DNA of 64,000 nucleotides. Origin: Elusimicrobiaceae bacterium (GTDB taxonomy: Bacteria > Elusimicrobiota > Elusimicrobia > Elusimicrobiales > Elusimicrobiaceae). Position numbers and translations under genes: made by a program. The notes beneath the pieces were generated by a model that did no database searches, was not told the origin of the DNA, and saw only the letters and a list, made by a program, of their open reading frames with translations. The stretch lies in NCBI GenBank assembly GCA_016281355.1, contig JAEEIL010000012.1, positions 62,001 to 126,000 of the forward strand. The letters are read 5' to 3'. Below, piece by piece: positions 43,262 through 51,580 of the stretch; within the stretch, counting starts at the first letter, position 1, and each line of letters begins with the position of its first letter.

Positions 43262-45274
43262 CTAAAATTTAAATGATACTTCGCGACCGGGCCACAAAAT
43301 TTCAGCCATAATTTTATATTTTTCAGGTATTGTTGCCCAAGCCATAACCATATATTCCATCTGTTCATTTGCACCGTATGTGCCGGAAACACCCATAACA
43401 ATCTTTTGTGCTTTTGCCGCATACGCTACTTGTGCCGCAGCGGTAAAAAAGTCATTACTGTTAACCATTATCGGGTGCACGGGGCGGCCGAAATTTTCCG
43501 CCTTTAAGATCACTTGTGTGAAAAGTTCCTTATAATCTACGGTTCTGCCTTCTCTATCTTTTCCGGCGTTCCAGTTATCAAGCGGGCGTACATATAGCAC
43601 AATAATATTGATTTCGCTGTCTTTTAAATCTGTTAAAACCTTTTCTAAGTGATATAAATTATCCGCATTTTTAACAGTAACCAAAATATTTTCTTTATAA
43701 GGCAAATTTTCAAATGCTTTGTTTAATTCCGGCACTTGTGTTTCATTAAGTTTTTCACGGGGGCCTTCCTCAAACATAATATTGGCTTTTTTGGCATTTA
43801 AACGGCCTGATATGTAAAAAATTGTGAATAATATTAAACCAAATGATACACCGGAGATTGTTGCAACTTTCTTAGTAATTAAGTTAATACCGGCAAGTGA
43901 TATAACAATTAAACCGACCAGAGTTGCACCTATCGGTATGTAAAAATGGTCAAATTTTATATTTAACGGCATCATAAACTCACGTTTCTGTTCGCGGTTT
44001 TTAAAGCGTAAAACAACAATTGATACCATTTCAAACACAAAACTCCAAAGTACACCGAAGGCATATGCTTGGCCGATTAAATAAACGTGTCCGCGCGATA
44101 AAAATATGACAAGGAGTTGTGTCAAGCAAATAGTGTTTATTATATGGTAAGTAGTGCCGTATTTTTTATGGATTTTCCGAAACCAATCCGTTAAAATACC
44201 GGATTCCGCTATACGGTTCATTGTTCCGTTTGCACCGATAATTGAAGTATTTACCGCACCGCAAAGCATTAAACCGCCGGCAAAAACTACCGCTGCTTGC
44301 AGTAACAGTTTCAAGAATGTCGGCCCTTTTAAGGACATTGCAAGGCCTGAAATTAAATTATCGCTATACTTTGCCATATCGGCAGGGTCAATAATTAAAG
44401 CGGCTAAGAAAGTTAAACCGCCTGTAAAAACGACGGCAAAAACAAAGATTATCATTGAAGTCTTTTTAAGATTTTGGACCTTAGGATATTCAAGTTCTCT
44501 AAAAACTTGTGCTAAAGTTTCAAGACCGCTTAAAGCCAAAACAGAGTGCCCTAAAGCAATCAGTACACCGATATATCCGACTTTTTGCATAAACGGAATA
44601 TTTGCCGCCCAACCCATTGCTTCTTGGGTAAGTTGCGGTTTAAGGGGGGGTAAAGTAACAGTTCCGCGTAAAGCCAAAGTAATTGCGGACCATAAAAATA
44701 AGATGCCGCAAATAATTAAGGAAAGTTTGATAATTTTTGCGCTTTTTTCGCTTGAATCTTCTATACCTTTAACATTTTGATACCAAAAGTAAATTACCAC
44801 CGCCGCGGCAAAAATCATTGAAAATGTTTCCGGGTTCAAAGAAAAATTTATTTTAAAAATAGTAAAAGTGGAATTGATTAAACCTATCAAATAATTTCCG
44901 GCGCTGATTCCGCTGATAGGGCCTGTTAAGGCCATATCAAATAAAAGTGCTGAAGCGGCAAGTTGTGCGGCCTTTTCCCCAAGGCCTGCACTTACGACGG
45001 GGAAAACACCGCTTCTGGTAAACATGGAGCATGATTCCAAATACATCATTAGCAGTAAACCGGAGAAAAACGATACCCCCAAAATATACCAAGGGAAAGC
45101 CGGGCCAAAGGCATTATAAGCAATACCTCCGGCATAGAAAGCGCTTGAGCCAAAGTCACATAAAACAATAGCGGCTGCTTTCCAAAAAGTAATAAATGTA
45201 AGCATAGCGGTTGATATGACCACCACACTTTTTACCTTAGATTTTGATTGGGTGTTTGTTGAATCTTCATTCAT
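43262..45274 (-). CDS. APC-superfamily permease with C-terminal USP-like domain
   Basis: 670 residues. About 12 membrane helices over residues 15-490; early text ITFWKAAAIVLCDFGSSAFYAGGIA resembles the unwound helix-1 substrate site of APC transporters. A cytosolic region of about 165 residues follows, whose alternating strands and helices (ENILVTVKNADNLYHLEKVLTDLK, INIIVLYVRPL, AAQVAYAAKAQKIVMGVSG) look like a universal-stress-protein fold ending in a nucleotide-loop-like GxSG. Substrate is probably an amino acid or related cation. The EIIA gene sits 2 bases upstream. Confidence 0.85.
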   Translation of the reverse strand: MNEDSTNTQSKSKVKSVVVISTAMLTFITFWKAAAIVLCDFGSSAFYAGGIAYNAFGPAFPWYILGVSFFSGLLLMMYLESCSMFTRSGVFPVVSAGLGEKAAQLAASALLFDMALTGPISGISAGNYLIGLINSTFTIFKINFSLNPETFSMIFAAAVVIYFWYQNVKGIEDSSEKSAKIIKLSLIICGILFLWSAITLALRGTVTLPPLKPQLTQEAMGWAANIPFMQKVGYIGVLIALGHSVLALSGLETLAQVFRELEYPKVQNLKKTSMIIFVFAVVFTGGLTFLAALIIDPADMAKYSDNLISGLAMSLKGPTFLKLLLQAAVVFAGGLMLCGAVNTSIIGANGTMNRIAESGILTDWFRKIHKKYGTTYHIINTICLTQLLVIFLSRGHVYLIGQAYAFGVLWSFVFEMVSIVVLRFKNREQKREFMMPLNIKFDHFYIPIGATLVGLIVISLAGINLITKKVATISGVSFGLILFTIFYISGRLNAKKANIMFEEGPREKLNETQVPELNKAFENLPYKENILVTVKNADNLYHLEKVLTDLKDSEINIIVLYVRPLDNWNAGKDREGRTVDYKELFTQVILKAENFGRPVHPIMVNSNDFFTAAAQVAYAAKAQKIVMGVSGTYGANEQMEYMVMAWATIPEKYKIMAEILWPGREVSFKF

Positions 45275-45276
45275 AT

Positions 45277-45708
45277 TTAAAAGGGTAATTTAGCGGCAAT
45301 TTCTTCGGTACTTTTAAGGTTGCATAATTCTTCAATAAAAGCCGGGGTAAAAGTTTCAGCCAATTTTGCAAGCAACTTTAAATGCTCTGGAAAATATTGT
45401 TCCCCACTGGGTGATAAGAATAAAAACATAACTTTTATATTCTTACCGTAATTATCTTGTACACCTTGAGGTATAACCGCCAGTACAGCCCTAAAAGAAG
45501 TTAAGCCTTCCAAGCGAGCATGCGGTATACTTAAACCTGATTCAAGCGTGGTACTTATGCCTTGTTCACGTTTGATTATAGCTTTGAAAACTTCCTCTTG
45601 GTTCAAAGCAGTATCTTTGCAGATATTTGATACCAAATACTGTACGAGTTCCTGCTTAGTTGTAAGGTTATTTATTAGGAAAATTTGTTGTGGATTTAAT
45701 TTTATCTC
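45277..45708 (-). CDS. PTS EIIA type-2 domain protein (PtsN/FruA-like)
   Basis: 143 residues, a single EIIA(Fru/Mtl/Ntr) domain. The phosphorylatable histidine is His64 in SGLSIPHARLEGL; the flanking IKVMFLFLSPSGEQYFPEHLKLLAKLAE is typical. No EIIB or EIIC is nearby, so it is more likely regulatory (PTS-Ntr-like) than a sugar transporter part. It heads a unit with the APC permease and def. ATG 45708 gives the normal N-terminus; a longer in-frame start at 45741 adds 11 residues without a ribosome-binding site. Confidence 0.9.
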   Translation of the reverse strand, partial: EIKLNPQQIFLINNLTTKQELVQYLVSNICKDTALNQEEVFKAIIKREQGISTTLESGLSIPHARLEGLTSFRAVLAVIPQGVQDNYGKNIKVMFLFLSPSGEQYFPEHLKLLAKLAETFTPAFIEELCNLKSTEEIAAKLPF

Positions 45709-45841
45709 CATATATATACATGGTACAAAATAGACGGGCATATTTTCAAGTGGAAAGGCAGAAAAAATGCAATCATTGTTTTTTTGTCAGGTTTTATTAG
45801 ATGAAGCATATCAATACGCTTTTATTCCAATTACAACAATA

Positions 45842-45870
45842 TTGAATTGTTTTGTCTTTTTTACTATAAT
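45842..45870 (+). promoter_or_regulatory. Promoter of pilin gene 2
   Basis: TTGAAT (45842-45847), 17 bases, TATAAT (45865-45870), about 48 bases ahead of the start codon. The ACTATAAT context is shared with the promoter of pilin gene 1. Confidence 0.7.
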
Positions 45871-45917
45871 TTCAATATAAGTATAAAGACTTTACATAAG
45901 TGAATGTAGGAGAAATT

Positions 45918-46421
45918 ATGAAAAACAAATTAGGATTTACTTTGCTTGAATTATTAGTGGTAGTTTTAATTATCGGTATACTCGCAAGTATTGCTTTGCC
46001 GCAATATCAATTGTCAGTAGGCAGAAGTAGGCTTTCTGAACTTAAAATCAGGGCCAACGCAATAGCCGAGGCCGGGCATATGTACGTTTTGGAACATGAT
46101 GGAATACCGGAAGAGGAACAGCAAGGAACACTCCATTCCTTAGATCTATCAAGATTAAATACAGAATTTCCGGAAGATGATATCTCTTGCGATTTTTATG
46201 GAGCGGGAGATCGATATATCACTGTTTGCAGTAGAGTTTTTTCCGGTGCACATGTCGGATACGTAATTCGAAACTTAGATCCTTTTGGATGTAGAGTGGT
46301 GGGAACCCAAGATTCAAATCATATTGCTAGCAAATTGTGTGAACAAGATACCGGTGATGCAAATCCGGACTGTGGACTTGGCGATGAGGATCAGGGTAGA
46401 TGCTTTTATCACTATCAATAG
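45918..46421 (+). CDS. Type IV prepilin-like protein 2
   Basis: 167 residues. Leader MKNKLG, then FTLLELLVVVLIIGILASIALPQYQ with Glu at +5. The C-terminal domain has six or seven Cys and an acidic character (PEEEQQG, GLGDEDQG). ATG 45918 is preceded by TAGGAGAA; an upstream in-frame GTG/ATG at 45900 would lengthen the leader beyond the class III norm. Monocistronic with its own promoter. Confidence 0.92.
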   Translation: MKNKLGFTLLELLVVVLIIGILASIALPQYQLSVGRSRLSELKIRANAIAEAGHMYVLEHDGIPEEEQQGTLHSLDLSRLNTEFPEDDISCDFYGAGDRYITVCSRVFSGAHVGYVIRNLDPFGCRVVGTQDSNHIASKLCEQDTGDANPDCGLGDEDQGRCFYHYQ

Positions 46422-46687
46422 CCTTTTTATAAACCAATAATTTTCAAAGTGTAACGCATAAAATTTATCAAATAATACCTGCCGGGTTTATGTCCGTCTC
46501 ATGCCTTATTAAGTCAGATTTCTGATATGTCTATTTAACATTACGTTGGGGATATTTGTTACCATATAGGTCTTAAGGGAAAATTTTTATAGGTCTAAAA
46601 ACTTTAAAAATTACCCTTTTGACCCTTTTTTAGTTTCTATAAAAACGCTACAATTTAAGTACAAGAAGCAACAAGGCGGTGAACATT
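46422..46687. other. Intergenic stretch between pilin 2 and a 54-residue gene
   Basis: No convincing frame or RNA gene is seen in these 266 bases. They hold a pair of ATAGGTCT octamers exactly 23 bases apart (46566 and 46589), a short inverted repeat TCAGA-TT-TCTGA, and, near the end, TTGACC (46619-46624) and TACAAT (46649-46654) whose 24-base spacing is too long for one sigma-70 promoter. Confidence 0.5.
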
Positions 46688-46852
46688 ATGAAACAAACAT
46701 TAAAGTTTTTATTGTCAATAAGTAATACCAAAATGGTAGTTTTATCCAATCAAGGCAAAAAAGATTGCTATGTATCCCAAAAAGAAAGCCCGCTTGGTGT
46801 ACAGCGTAATTTTAATAAAATAGCAGATTGTATAGCAGAATGTGAAGAATAA
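46688..46852 (+). CDS. Small hypothetical protein, 54 residues
   Basis: Reads MKQTLKFLLSISNTKM and continues to ADCIAECEE. The ATG follows AAGGCGGTG at a suitable distance, a -10-like TACAAT lies about 34 bases upstream, and a strong terminator follows 29 bases after the stop, which together support a real gene. There are three Cys, two of them in DCIAEC near the C-terminus. No family is recognised and there is no clear signal peptide. Confidence 0.55.
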   Translation: MKQTLKFLLSISNTKMVVLSNQGKKDCYVSQKESPLGVQRNFNKIADCIAECEE

Positions 46853-46880
46853 ACAGTAATTCTATCATATTCTCTCCTCC

Positions 46881-46911
46881 CCCACGCCAAACCCCTAGGC
46901 GTGGGTTTTAG
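46881..46911 (+). terminator. Terminator before lpxK
   Basis: CCCACGCC (46881-46888) pairs with GGCGTGGG (46898-46905), followed by TTTTAGTTT. Confidence 0.88.
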
Positions 46912-46936
46912 TTTGCTAAAAAAGTTTATAAAATAA

Positions 46937-46942
46937 TATAAT
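46937..46942 (+). promoter_or_regulatory. -10 element of lpxK predicting a leaderless mRNA
   Basis: A consensus TATAAT, six bases (AAAAAT), then ATG at 46949, with no ribosome-binding site. Confidence 0.6.
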
Positions 46943-46948
46943 AAAAAT

Positions 46949-48019
46949 ATGGGGTTAGAAAATATCCGTAAACAAATATTTAAATATAAAATCGGGCGTT
47001 TCATTTTAAAGGCCTGCTCTTTTGTATATTTAATTGCGGTTGAATTTAACTTACTTCTTTATAAATTAAAAATAAAGAAACAAAAAAGTGTGGATAGTTT
47101 TGTTGTATGTATTGGCAATATTGCGGCTGGCGGAACAGGCAAAACACCTACTGTTTTACTTTGTGCCAGGCTTTTGGCTGAAATGGGCATAAGAGTGGCG
47201 GTAGTTTCGCGCGGGTATAAACGCCCTAAAGAAGGCCAAGAGGTTGTAGTTTTATACGATCAGAAATCACTTGATTGGCAAAATGCCGGCGATGAACCTT
47301 ATATGATGAACCTTCTTTTAAAAGATAAACAAGTGCCGGTTGTCGTTAGTAAAAGCCGTTATAAGGCCGCAAAACGTGCAGTAGAAGAATTTAAAAGCCA
47401 GGTCATTTTGCTTGATGACGGTTTCCAGCACCATAAACTTAAAAGGGACAGAAATATCGTTTTGCTTGATGCCCAAAACCCTTTTGGCGGAGGGCTTTTG
47501 CCTTACGGTAATTTGCGTGAGCCTTTAAAAGCATTAGAGCGTGCTGATTTCTTACTCTTAACACATAGTGATTTGGTTCCTGAGTCAAAACTTGCAAATA
47601 TCAAAAAGCAAATTAAACGCTATAATCCGTCTTTACCTGTTGTTGAAGCGATGCATAAACCCAAAAATTATTTTGATTTAATTACAAATGAAGTTGTACC
47701 TTTAGATGCAATTAAAGGTTCTGCCGTATGTTTTTGTGCTCTTGGGGACCCTAAATCTTTTGAAACTACTCTAAAAAACCTTGGCTTAAATTTAAAGCAA
47801 ACATGGCGTTACTCAGATCATAAAAAATATACCCTTGACGATATAAAAAATATGGCTGCTTTGCGCGGGGATTTACCTTTAATTACCACTTTTAAAGATT
47901 ATGTTAAACTTCCGGCCGGTTGGCAGGAATATATTTCAGATAATTTCTACATGCTTGAAATCGAAATGCATTTAAATGACGAAAGCATTGAAGATTTAAA
48001 AGAAGTTATTGAACCTTAA
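46949..48019 (+). CDS. lpxK: Tetraacyldisaccharide 4'-kinase
   Basis: 356 residues. A membrane-associating N-terminal helix, then the Walker A region GNIAAGGTGKTPT (about 56-68), SRGYKR, the GDEPYMM motif and LLDDGFQHHKLKRD with the catalytic Asp-Asp/His region of LpxK. It phosphorylates the lipid A precursor at the 4' position on the inner membrane, so the organism makes lipid A. Its neighbours are pilin genes, not other lpx genes. Start chosen from family length and the -10/ATG geometry. Confidence 0.96.
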   Translation: MGLENIRKQIFKYKIGRFILKACSFVYLIAVEFNLLLYKLKIKKQKSVDSFVVCIGNIAAGGTGKTPTVLLCARLLAEMGIRVAVVSRGYKRPKEGQEVVVLYDQKSLDWQNAGDEPYMMNLLLKDKQVPVVVSKSRYKAAKRAVEEFKSQVILLDDGFQHHKLKRDRNIVLLDAQNPFGGGLLPYGNLREPLKALERADFLLLTHSDLVPESKLANIKKQIKRYNPSLPVVEAMHKPKNYFDLITNEVVPLDAIKGSAVCFCALGDPKSFETTLKNLGLNLKQTWRYSDHKKYTLDDIKNMAALRGDLPLITTFKDYVKLPAGWQEYISDNFYMLEIEMHLNDESIEDLKEVIEP

Positions 48020-48117
48020 ATAATTTTTTCTTAAACCTCTTCCTTTAAATTCTGAGTTGCATTTTTTTTTTTTTCATAAAATATATTGTTCCTTATGGAA
48101 AATATATAGGAGATATC

Positions 48118-48642
48118 ATGAAAAATAAAAAAGGGTTTACTTTACTTGAATTATTAGTTGTAGTTTTAATTATTGGCATACTTGCAGGTATTGCACTTCC
48201 GCAGTATAGATATTCTGTAATGAAAACAAAATATATGCGCATGGCAGACATGGCAAGAGTTATAAAAGACGCGCAGGAAAGATATTTTTTGGCACATGGT
48301 AATTATGCTAAAAATTTTTCTGATTTAGATATTGATTATACACTGGAAGAAACAGACCCTATAAGTGAAGCTGATTATGCAGGGGAAGCAGGGATTATTG
48401 ATGATATACTGATACAATTATATACTACTCAAGCCATGGTATACTGGATGAAAAACAATGATCTTTATATGATGTATTCACTTCGTTTAGATAATGTAAA
48501 TATGTGGGGCGGAGCCCATGCCATGTGCGCTGCTTATCCTGATAGTGGAGATATGGGTAAAAAAATATGCAATTCTTTCCCCGGTGCATGGAACTGTACA
48601 GATGTCCCGTCACTTAACAGATATTCTTGCCGTATTAATTAG
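48118..48642 (+). CDS. Type IV prepilin-like protein 3
   Basis: 174 residues. Leader MKNKKG, then FTLLELLVVVLIIGILAGIALPQYR with Glu at +5. The C-terminal domain is Met/Tyr/Asp-rich with four Cys in the last 45 residues (CAAYPDSG, ICNSF, WNCTD, YSCRIN), arranged like the C-terminal disulfide region of pilins. TAGGAGA precedes the ATG. It converges with recG. The first 90 bases are close to those of the other two prepilin genes. Confidence 0.92.
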   Translation: MKNKKGFTLLELLVVVLIIGILAGIALPQYRYSVMKTKYMRMADMARVIKDAQERYFLAHGNYAKNFSDLDIDYTLEETDPISEADYAGEAGIIDDILIQLYTTQAMVYWMKNNDLYMMYSLRLDNVNMWGGAHAMCAAYPDSGDMGKKICNSFPGAWNCTDVPSLNRYSCRIN

Positions 48643-48649
48643 ATATATA

Positions 48650-50725
48650 TTACCCCAAGTCAATTAGGGGCCATTTCTTTTGGTAAAGTTCTATCAAACG
48701 GCGTTTTAATGTGGCATGTTCCGGTAAAGTTAAAAAGAAATCTTTATTTACAAGATAATCACGGTCTTCAACGGCCCACTTTAGAACATCTTTATCGCGG
48801 ATAATATCACCTGCTTTAAACTCAAGTTCACCGCTTTGGCGTGTACCCAGTATTTCACCCGGACCGCGTATTTCAAGGTCCTTTTCCCCGATTTTAAAAC
48901 CGTCGCAGGTTTGGCAAATAATATTTATTCTTTCCTTTGAAACCGTGCTTAAATTTTTTGTTACAAGGTAACAAGTTGATGCCTTTTCCCCACGGCCGAT
49001 TCTTCCGCGAAGTTGATGTAAACTTGCAAGCCCAAAGCGTTCCGCATTTTCAATAATCATAACAGTTGCATTTTTAACATCAATGCCCACTTCTATGACG
49101 GGCGTGGCAAACAAAATATCAATTTTTTTAGCCAAAAAATCTTCCATTATTTTTTGTTTTTCTTTGGGTTTCATCGCACCGTGTATAAGGCCTAGTTTAA
49201 AATTTGGAAATTTGGTTTTTGCTGCTTCAAATTCCGCGGTAACGGCTTTCAGTTCCAGTTTATCGCTCTCATCAATTAATGGGTAGACTATATAAACCTG
49301 TTCGCCACGCAAAACGGCCTCTTTTGCTTTTAAAAATGCATCTGTTTCAGAAGTATGGAAAGTTTTAATTTCCTGCCTGCCTTTTGGGAGTTCTGAAATT
49401 GTGGAAACATCCAAGTCCCCGTAAAAAGCAAGTGCAAAAGTGCGCGGAATCGGTGTTGCAGTCATTGAAAGCATATCAACTTGCTCCGCTTTTTGGCGTA
49501 GTTTCGCGCGTTGTTTAACACCGAAGCGGTGTTGTTCGTCAATAACAATTAAACCGAGGTTTTTAAATTCCACTTTATCTTCAATCAAAGCATGTGTGCC
49601 GATTAAAATTTGTATTTCTCCGTTTACCAATTTATTTAGCAAGGTCTGGCGCTCTTTCGCCGTTGTTTTTGATGTAAGTAAAGCGGTATTTACACCAAGC
49701 GGTTTTAAGTATTTATTTAGAGTTATAAAATGTTGCGTTGCTAAAATTTCCGTCGGTGCCATAAAAGCGCCTTGCAAACCGCTTTCCACCGCTAAAAGTA
49801 GTGCGGAAATTGCCACAACCGTTTTACCGGAGCCGACATCCCCTTGCACTAATCTTGTCATGGCAGTAGGTGCAAGCATATCTTTAAAAATTTCATTTAT
49901 AACTTTAACTTGAGATGGGGTAAAATTAAAACCCAAATTATTTTTAAAAGGCGTTAAATATTTTTTTGTTAAGGTGTATTTATGTTTTTTTTGTACTATA
50001 AATTTTTGCCGTGCTTTTAAATTGAAGGCAAGTGTCATGAGTAAAAATTCCTCGTAAATTAAACGGCGGCGTGCATTTTCTAGTTCCGCAACCGATACAG
50101 GGAAATGTATTGCCTTAATTGCTTGTTTTGCTTGCAAAAGCCCGCGTTTTTTAAGTAAATCAAGCGGCAAAACTTCTTCTTCGTCAACTAAATAACTTTG
50201 CAAAGCATTTGCTTGGCAAGAACGTAAAAATTTTTGTGTTAAACCTTTTGTAAGCGAGTATATTGGAATAAGCGCATCTACGTTATATTTTAAATCTGTA
50301 CTGTCAAGCGGGTAATATTCCTCAACTATAATTTTGCGGTCCGTAAAAGAATTTTTATTTTCACGCCGCCCGACTATCCAAAACCATGCGCCTGTTTTAA
50401 AAGCTTGACGTAAAGGTAATAAACTGTCAAATTTAAAAGTGCGTTTTTTAAACCAAACGGCCTCATAAATTTGTTTATCTTCACTTTCAAGCATAACCTT
50501 AAAGATATCTAAGGCGCGTGCTTTAATTGTTTGTGTGGTTAATACTTTAAAAGGTGCGCAAATATCTTCAATATTTTTAAAAGAACCCAGCGGCGCATTT
50601 TTGCGCCTGTCGCTGTAAGTACGGGGGTAATAATGCAACAAATCGGAAGTAGTTTCAATATCCAAGGCGGCAAATAATTTTGCCTTTGCTTCCCCGACGC
50701 CTTTTAAGTTCCTAATATTTGCCAT
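48650..50725 (-). CDS. recG: ATP-dependent DNA helicase RecG
   Basis: 691 residues. The N-terminal wedge/OB domain (LHYYPRTYSDRR, AWFWIVGRRENK) is followed by the helicase domains: Walker A VQGDVGSGKT, TEILATQH, the DEQHRFGVKQR box, SMTATPIPRT, IEVGIDVKNATVM, QLRGRIGRG and the C-terminal RecG text GEILGTRQSGEL. It remodels stalled replication forks. Last of the GH57-nfnB-nfnA-recG unit; it abuts nfnA. Confidence 0.97.
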   Translation of the reverse strand: MANIRNLKGVGEAKAKLFAALDIETTSDLLHYYPRTYSDRRKNAPLGSFKNIEDICAPFKVLTTQTIKARALDIFKVMLESEDKQIYEAVWFKKRTFKFDSLLPLRQAFKTGAWFWIVGRRENKNSFTDRKIIVEEYYPLDSTDLKYNVDALIPIYSLTKGLTQKFLRSCQANALQSYLVDEEEVLPLDLLKKRGLLQAKQAIKAIHFPVSVAELENARRRLIYEEFLLMTLAFNLKARQKFIVQKKHKYTLTKKYLTPFKNNLGFNFTPSQVKVINEIFKDMLAPTAMTRLVQGDVGSGKTVVAISALLLAVESGLQGAFMAPTEILATQHFITLNKYLKPLGVNTALLTSKTTAKERQTLLNKLVNGEIQILIGTHALIEDKVEFKNLGLIVIDEQHRFGVKQRAKLRQKAEQVDMLSMTATPIPRTFALAFYGDLDVSTISELPKGRQEIKTFHTSETDAFLKAKEAVLRGEQVYIVYPLIDESDKLELKAVTAEFEAAKTKFPNFKLGLIHGAMKPKEKQKIMEDFLAKKIDILFATPVIEVGIDVKNATVMIIENAERFGLASLHQLRGRIGRGEKASTCYLVTKNLSTVSKERINIICQTCDGFKIGEKDLEIRGPGEILGTRQSGELEFKAGDIIRDKDVLKWAVEDRDYLVNKDFFLTLPEHATLKRRLIELYQKKWPLIDLG

Positions 50726-51579
50726 TAGTGCAAGCCTATTTTACATTTATGGTGTTTTTCAAATTCTTCAAGTTTTTGTTTTTGTTCTTGTGTGTATTCC
50801 GAAGTGCGTTTCATTAAATTATCGAAATTGATATTTTCCGCTTCAAACATAGGACCGTCAACGCAGGCAAATTTTGTTTCACCGTTTACTTCCACGCGGC
50901 AGCATCCGCACATTCCTGTACCGTCAAGCATAATTGGGTTTAAACTTGCATAAGGTTTTATTCCAAGTTGTACCATAAGGCGCGCGGTAAATTTCATCAT
51001 CGGTATAGGGCCGATAATAAAACCGGCATCTATTTTAACGCCTTTTTCATGTAAAGTTTTTAGGGCATCGGTAACCATACCCTTTTGGCCTTTACTGCCG
51101 TCGTCTGTTGCGATAATAAAAGTGTCGGAAATTTCTTGCATTTCTTTTTCCAAAATTAACAAATTTGCAGTTCTTGCGCCAAGTATTGAAACAATTTTAT
51201 TGCCTGCTTCTTTTAAAGTTTTTGCAATAGGTAAAATTTCCGCAATACCCACACCGCCGCCGACAACTGCCGCAGTTCCGTAATTTTTAATCTCTATTGC
51301 TTGCCCAAGTGGGCCTGCAACGCTGTCGAAACACTCACCTGTTTTTAAGGTATTAAACAAAACCGTGCTTTTGCCGATTGCCTGGATAATTACAGTTATT
51401 GTGCCCTTTTCTTTATTCCAATCAACAAGGGTTACCGGCACACGTTCGCCGGCTTGTGTATAACGTAAAATTACAAATTGCCCAGCTTTGGCAGACTTTG
51501 CAATTAAAGGGGCATAAATTTCAAATAAAGAAATTGTATCCGATAAATTTATTTTGTTTAAAATTTGATATTTCTGCAT
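50725..51579 (-). CDS. nfnA: Ferredoxin-NADP+ reductase-type subunit NfnA/SudB
   Basis: About 284 residues. FAD-binding domain (GQFVILRYTQAGERVPVTL), nucleotide domain (AVVGGGVGIAEILPIAKTLKEAG), and a C-terminal [2Fe-2S] cluster motif GTGMCGCCRVEV ... FACVDGP as in the small subunit of NADH-dependent ferredoxin:NADP+ oxidoreductase. With the next-upstream subunit it likely interconverts NADH, NADPH and ferredoxin by electron bifurcation. ATG 51579 follows AAAGGAG; an in-frame TTG at 51603 would contain that site. Confidence 0.92.
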   Translation of the reverse strand: MQKYQILNKINLSDTISLFEIYAPLIAKSAKAGQFVILRYTQAGERVPVTLVDWNKEKGTITVIIQAIGKSTVLFNTLKTGECFDSVAGPLGQAIEIKNYGTAAVVGGGVGIAEILPIAKTLKEAGNKIVSILGARTANLLILEKEMQEISDTFIIATDDGSKGQKGMVTDALKTLHEKGVKIDAGFIIGPIPMMKFTARLMVQLGIKPYASLNPIMLDGTGMCGCCRVEVNGETKFACVDGPMFEAENINFDNLMKRTSEYTQEQKQKLEEFEKHHKCKIGLH

Positions 51580-51580
51580 T

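Noticed and set aside
45277-45708. Sugar-specific PTS transporter
   Set aside because: No EIIB, EIIC or sugar-catabolic gene is nearby; the partner is an APC-type permease.
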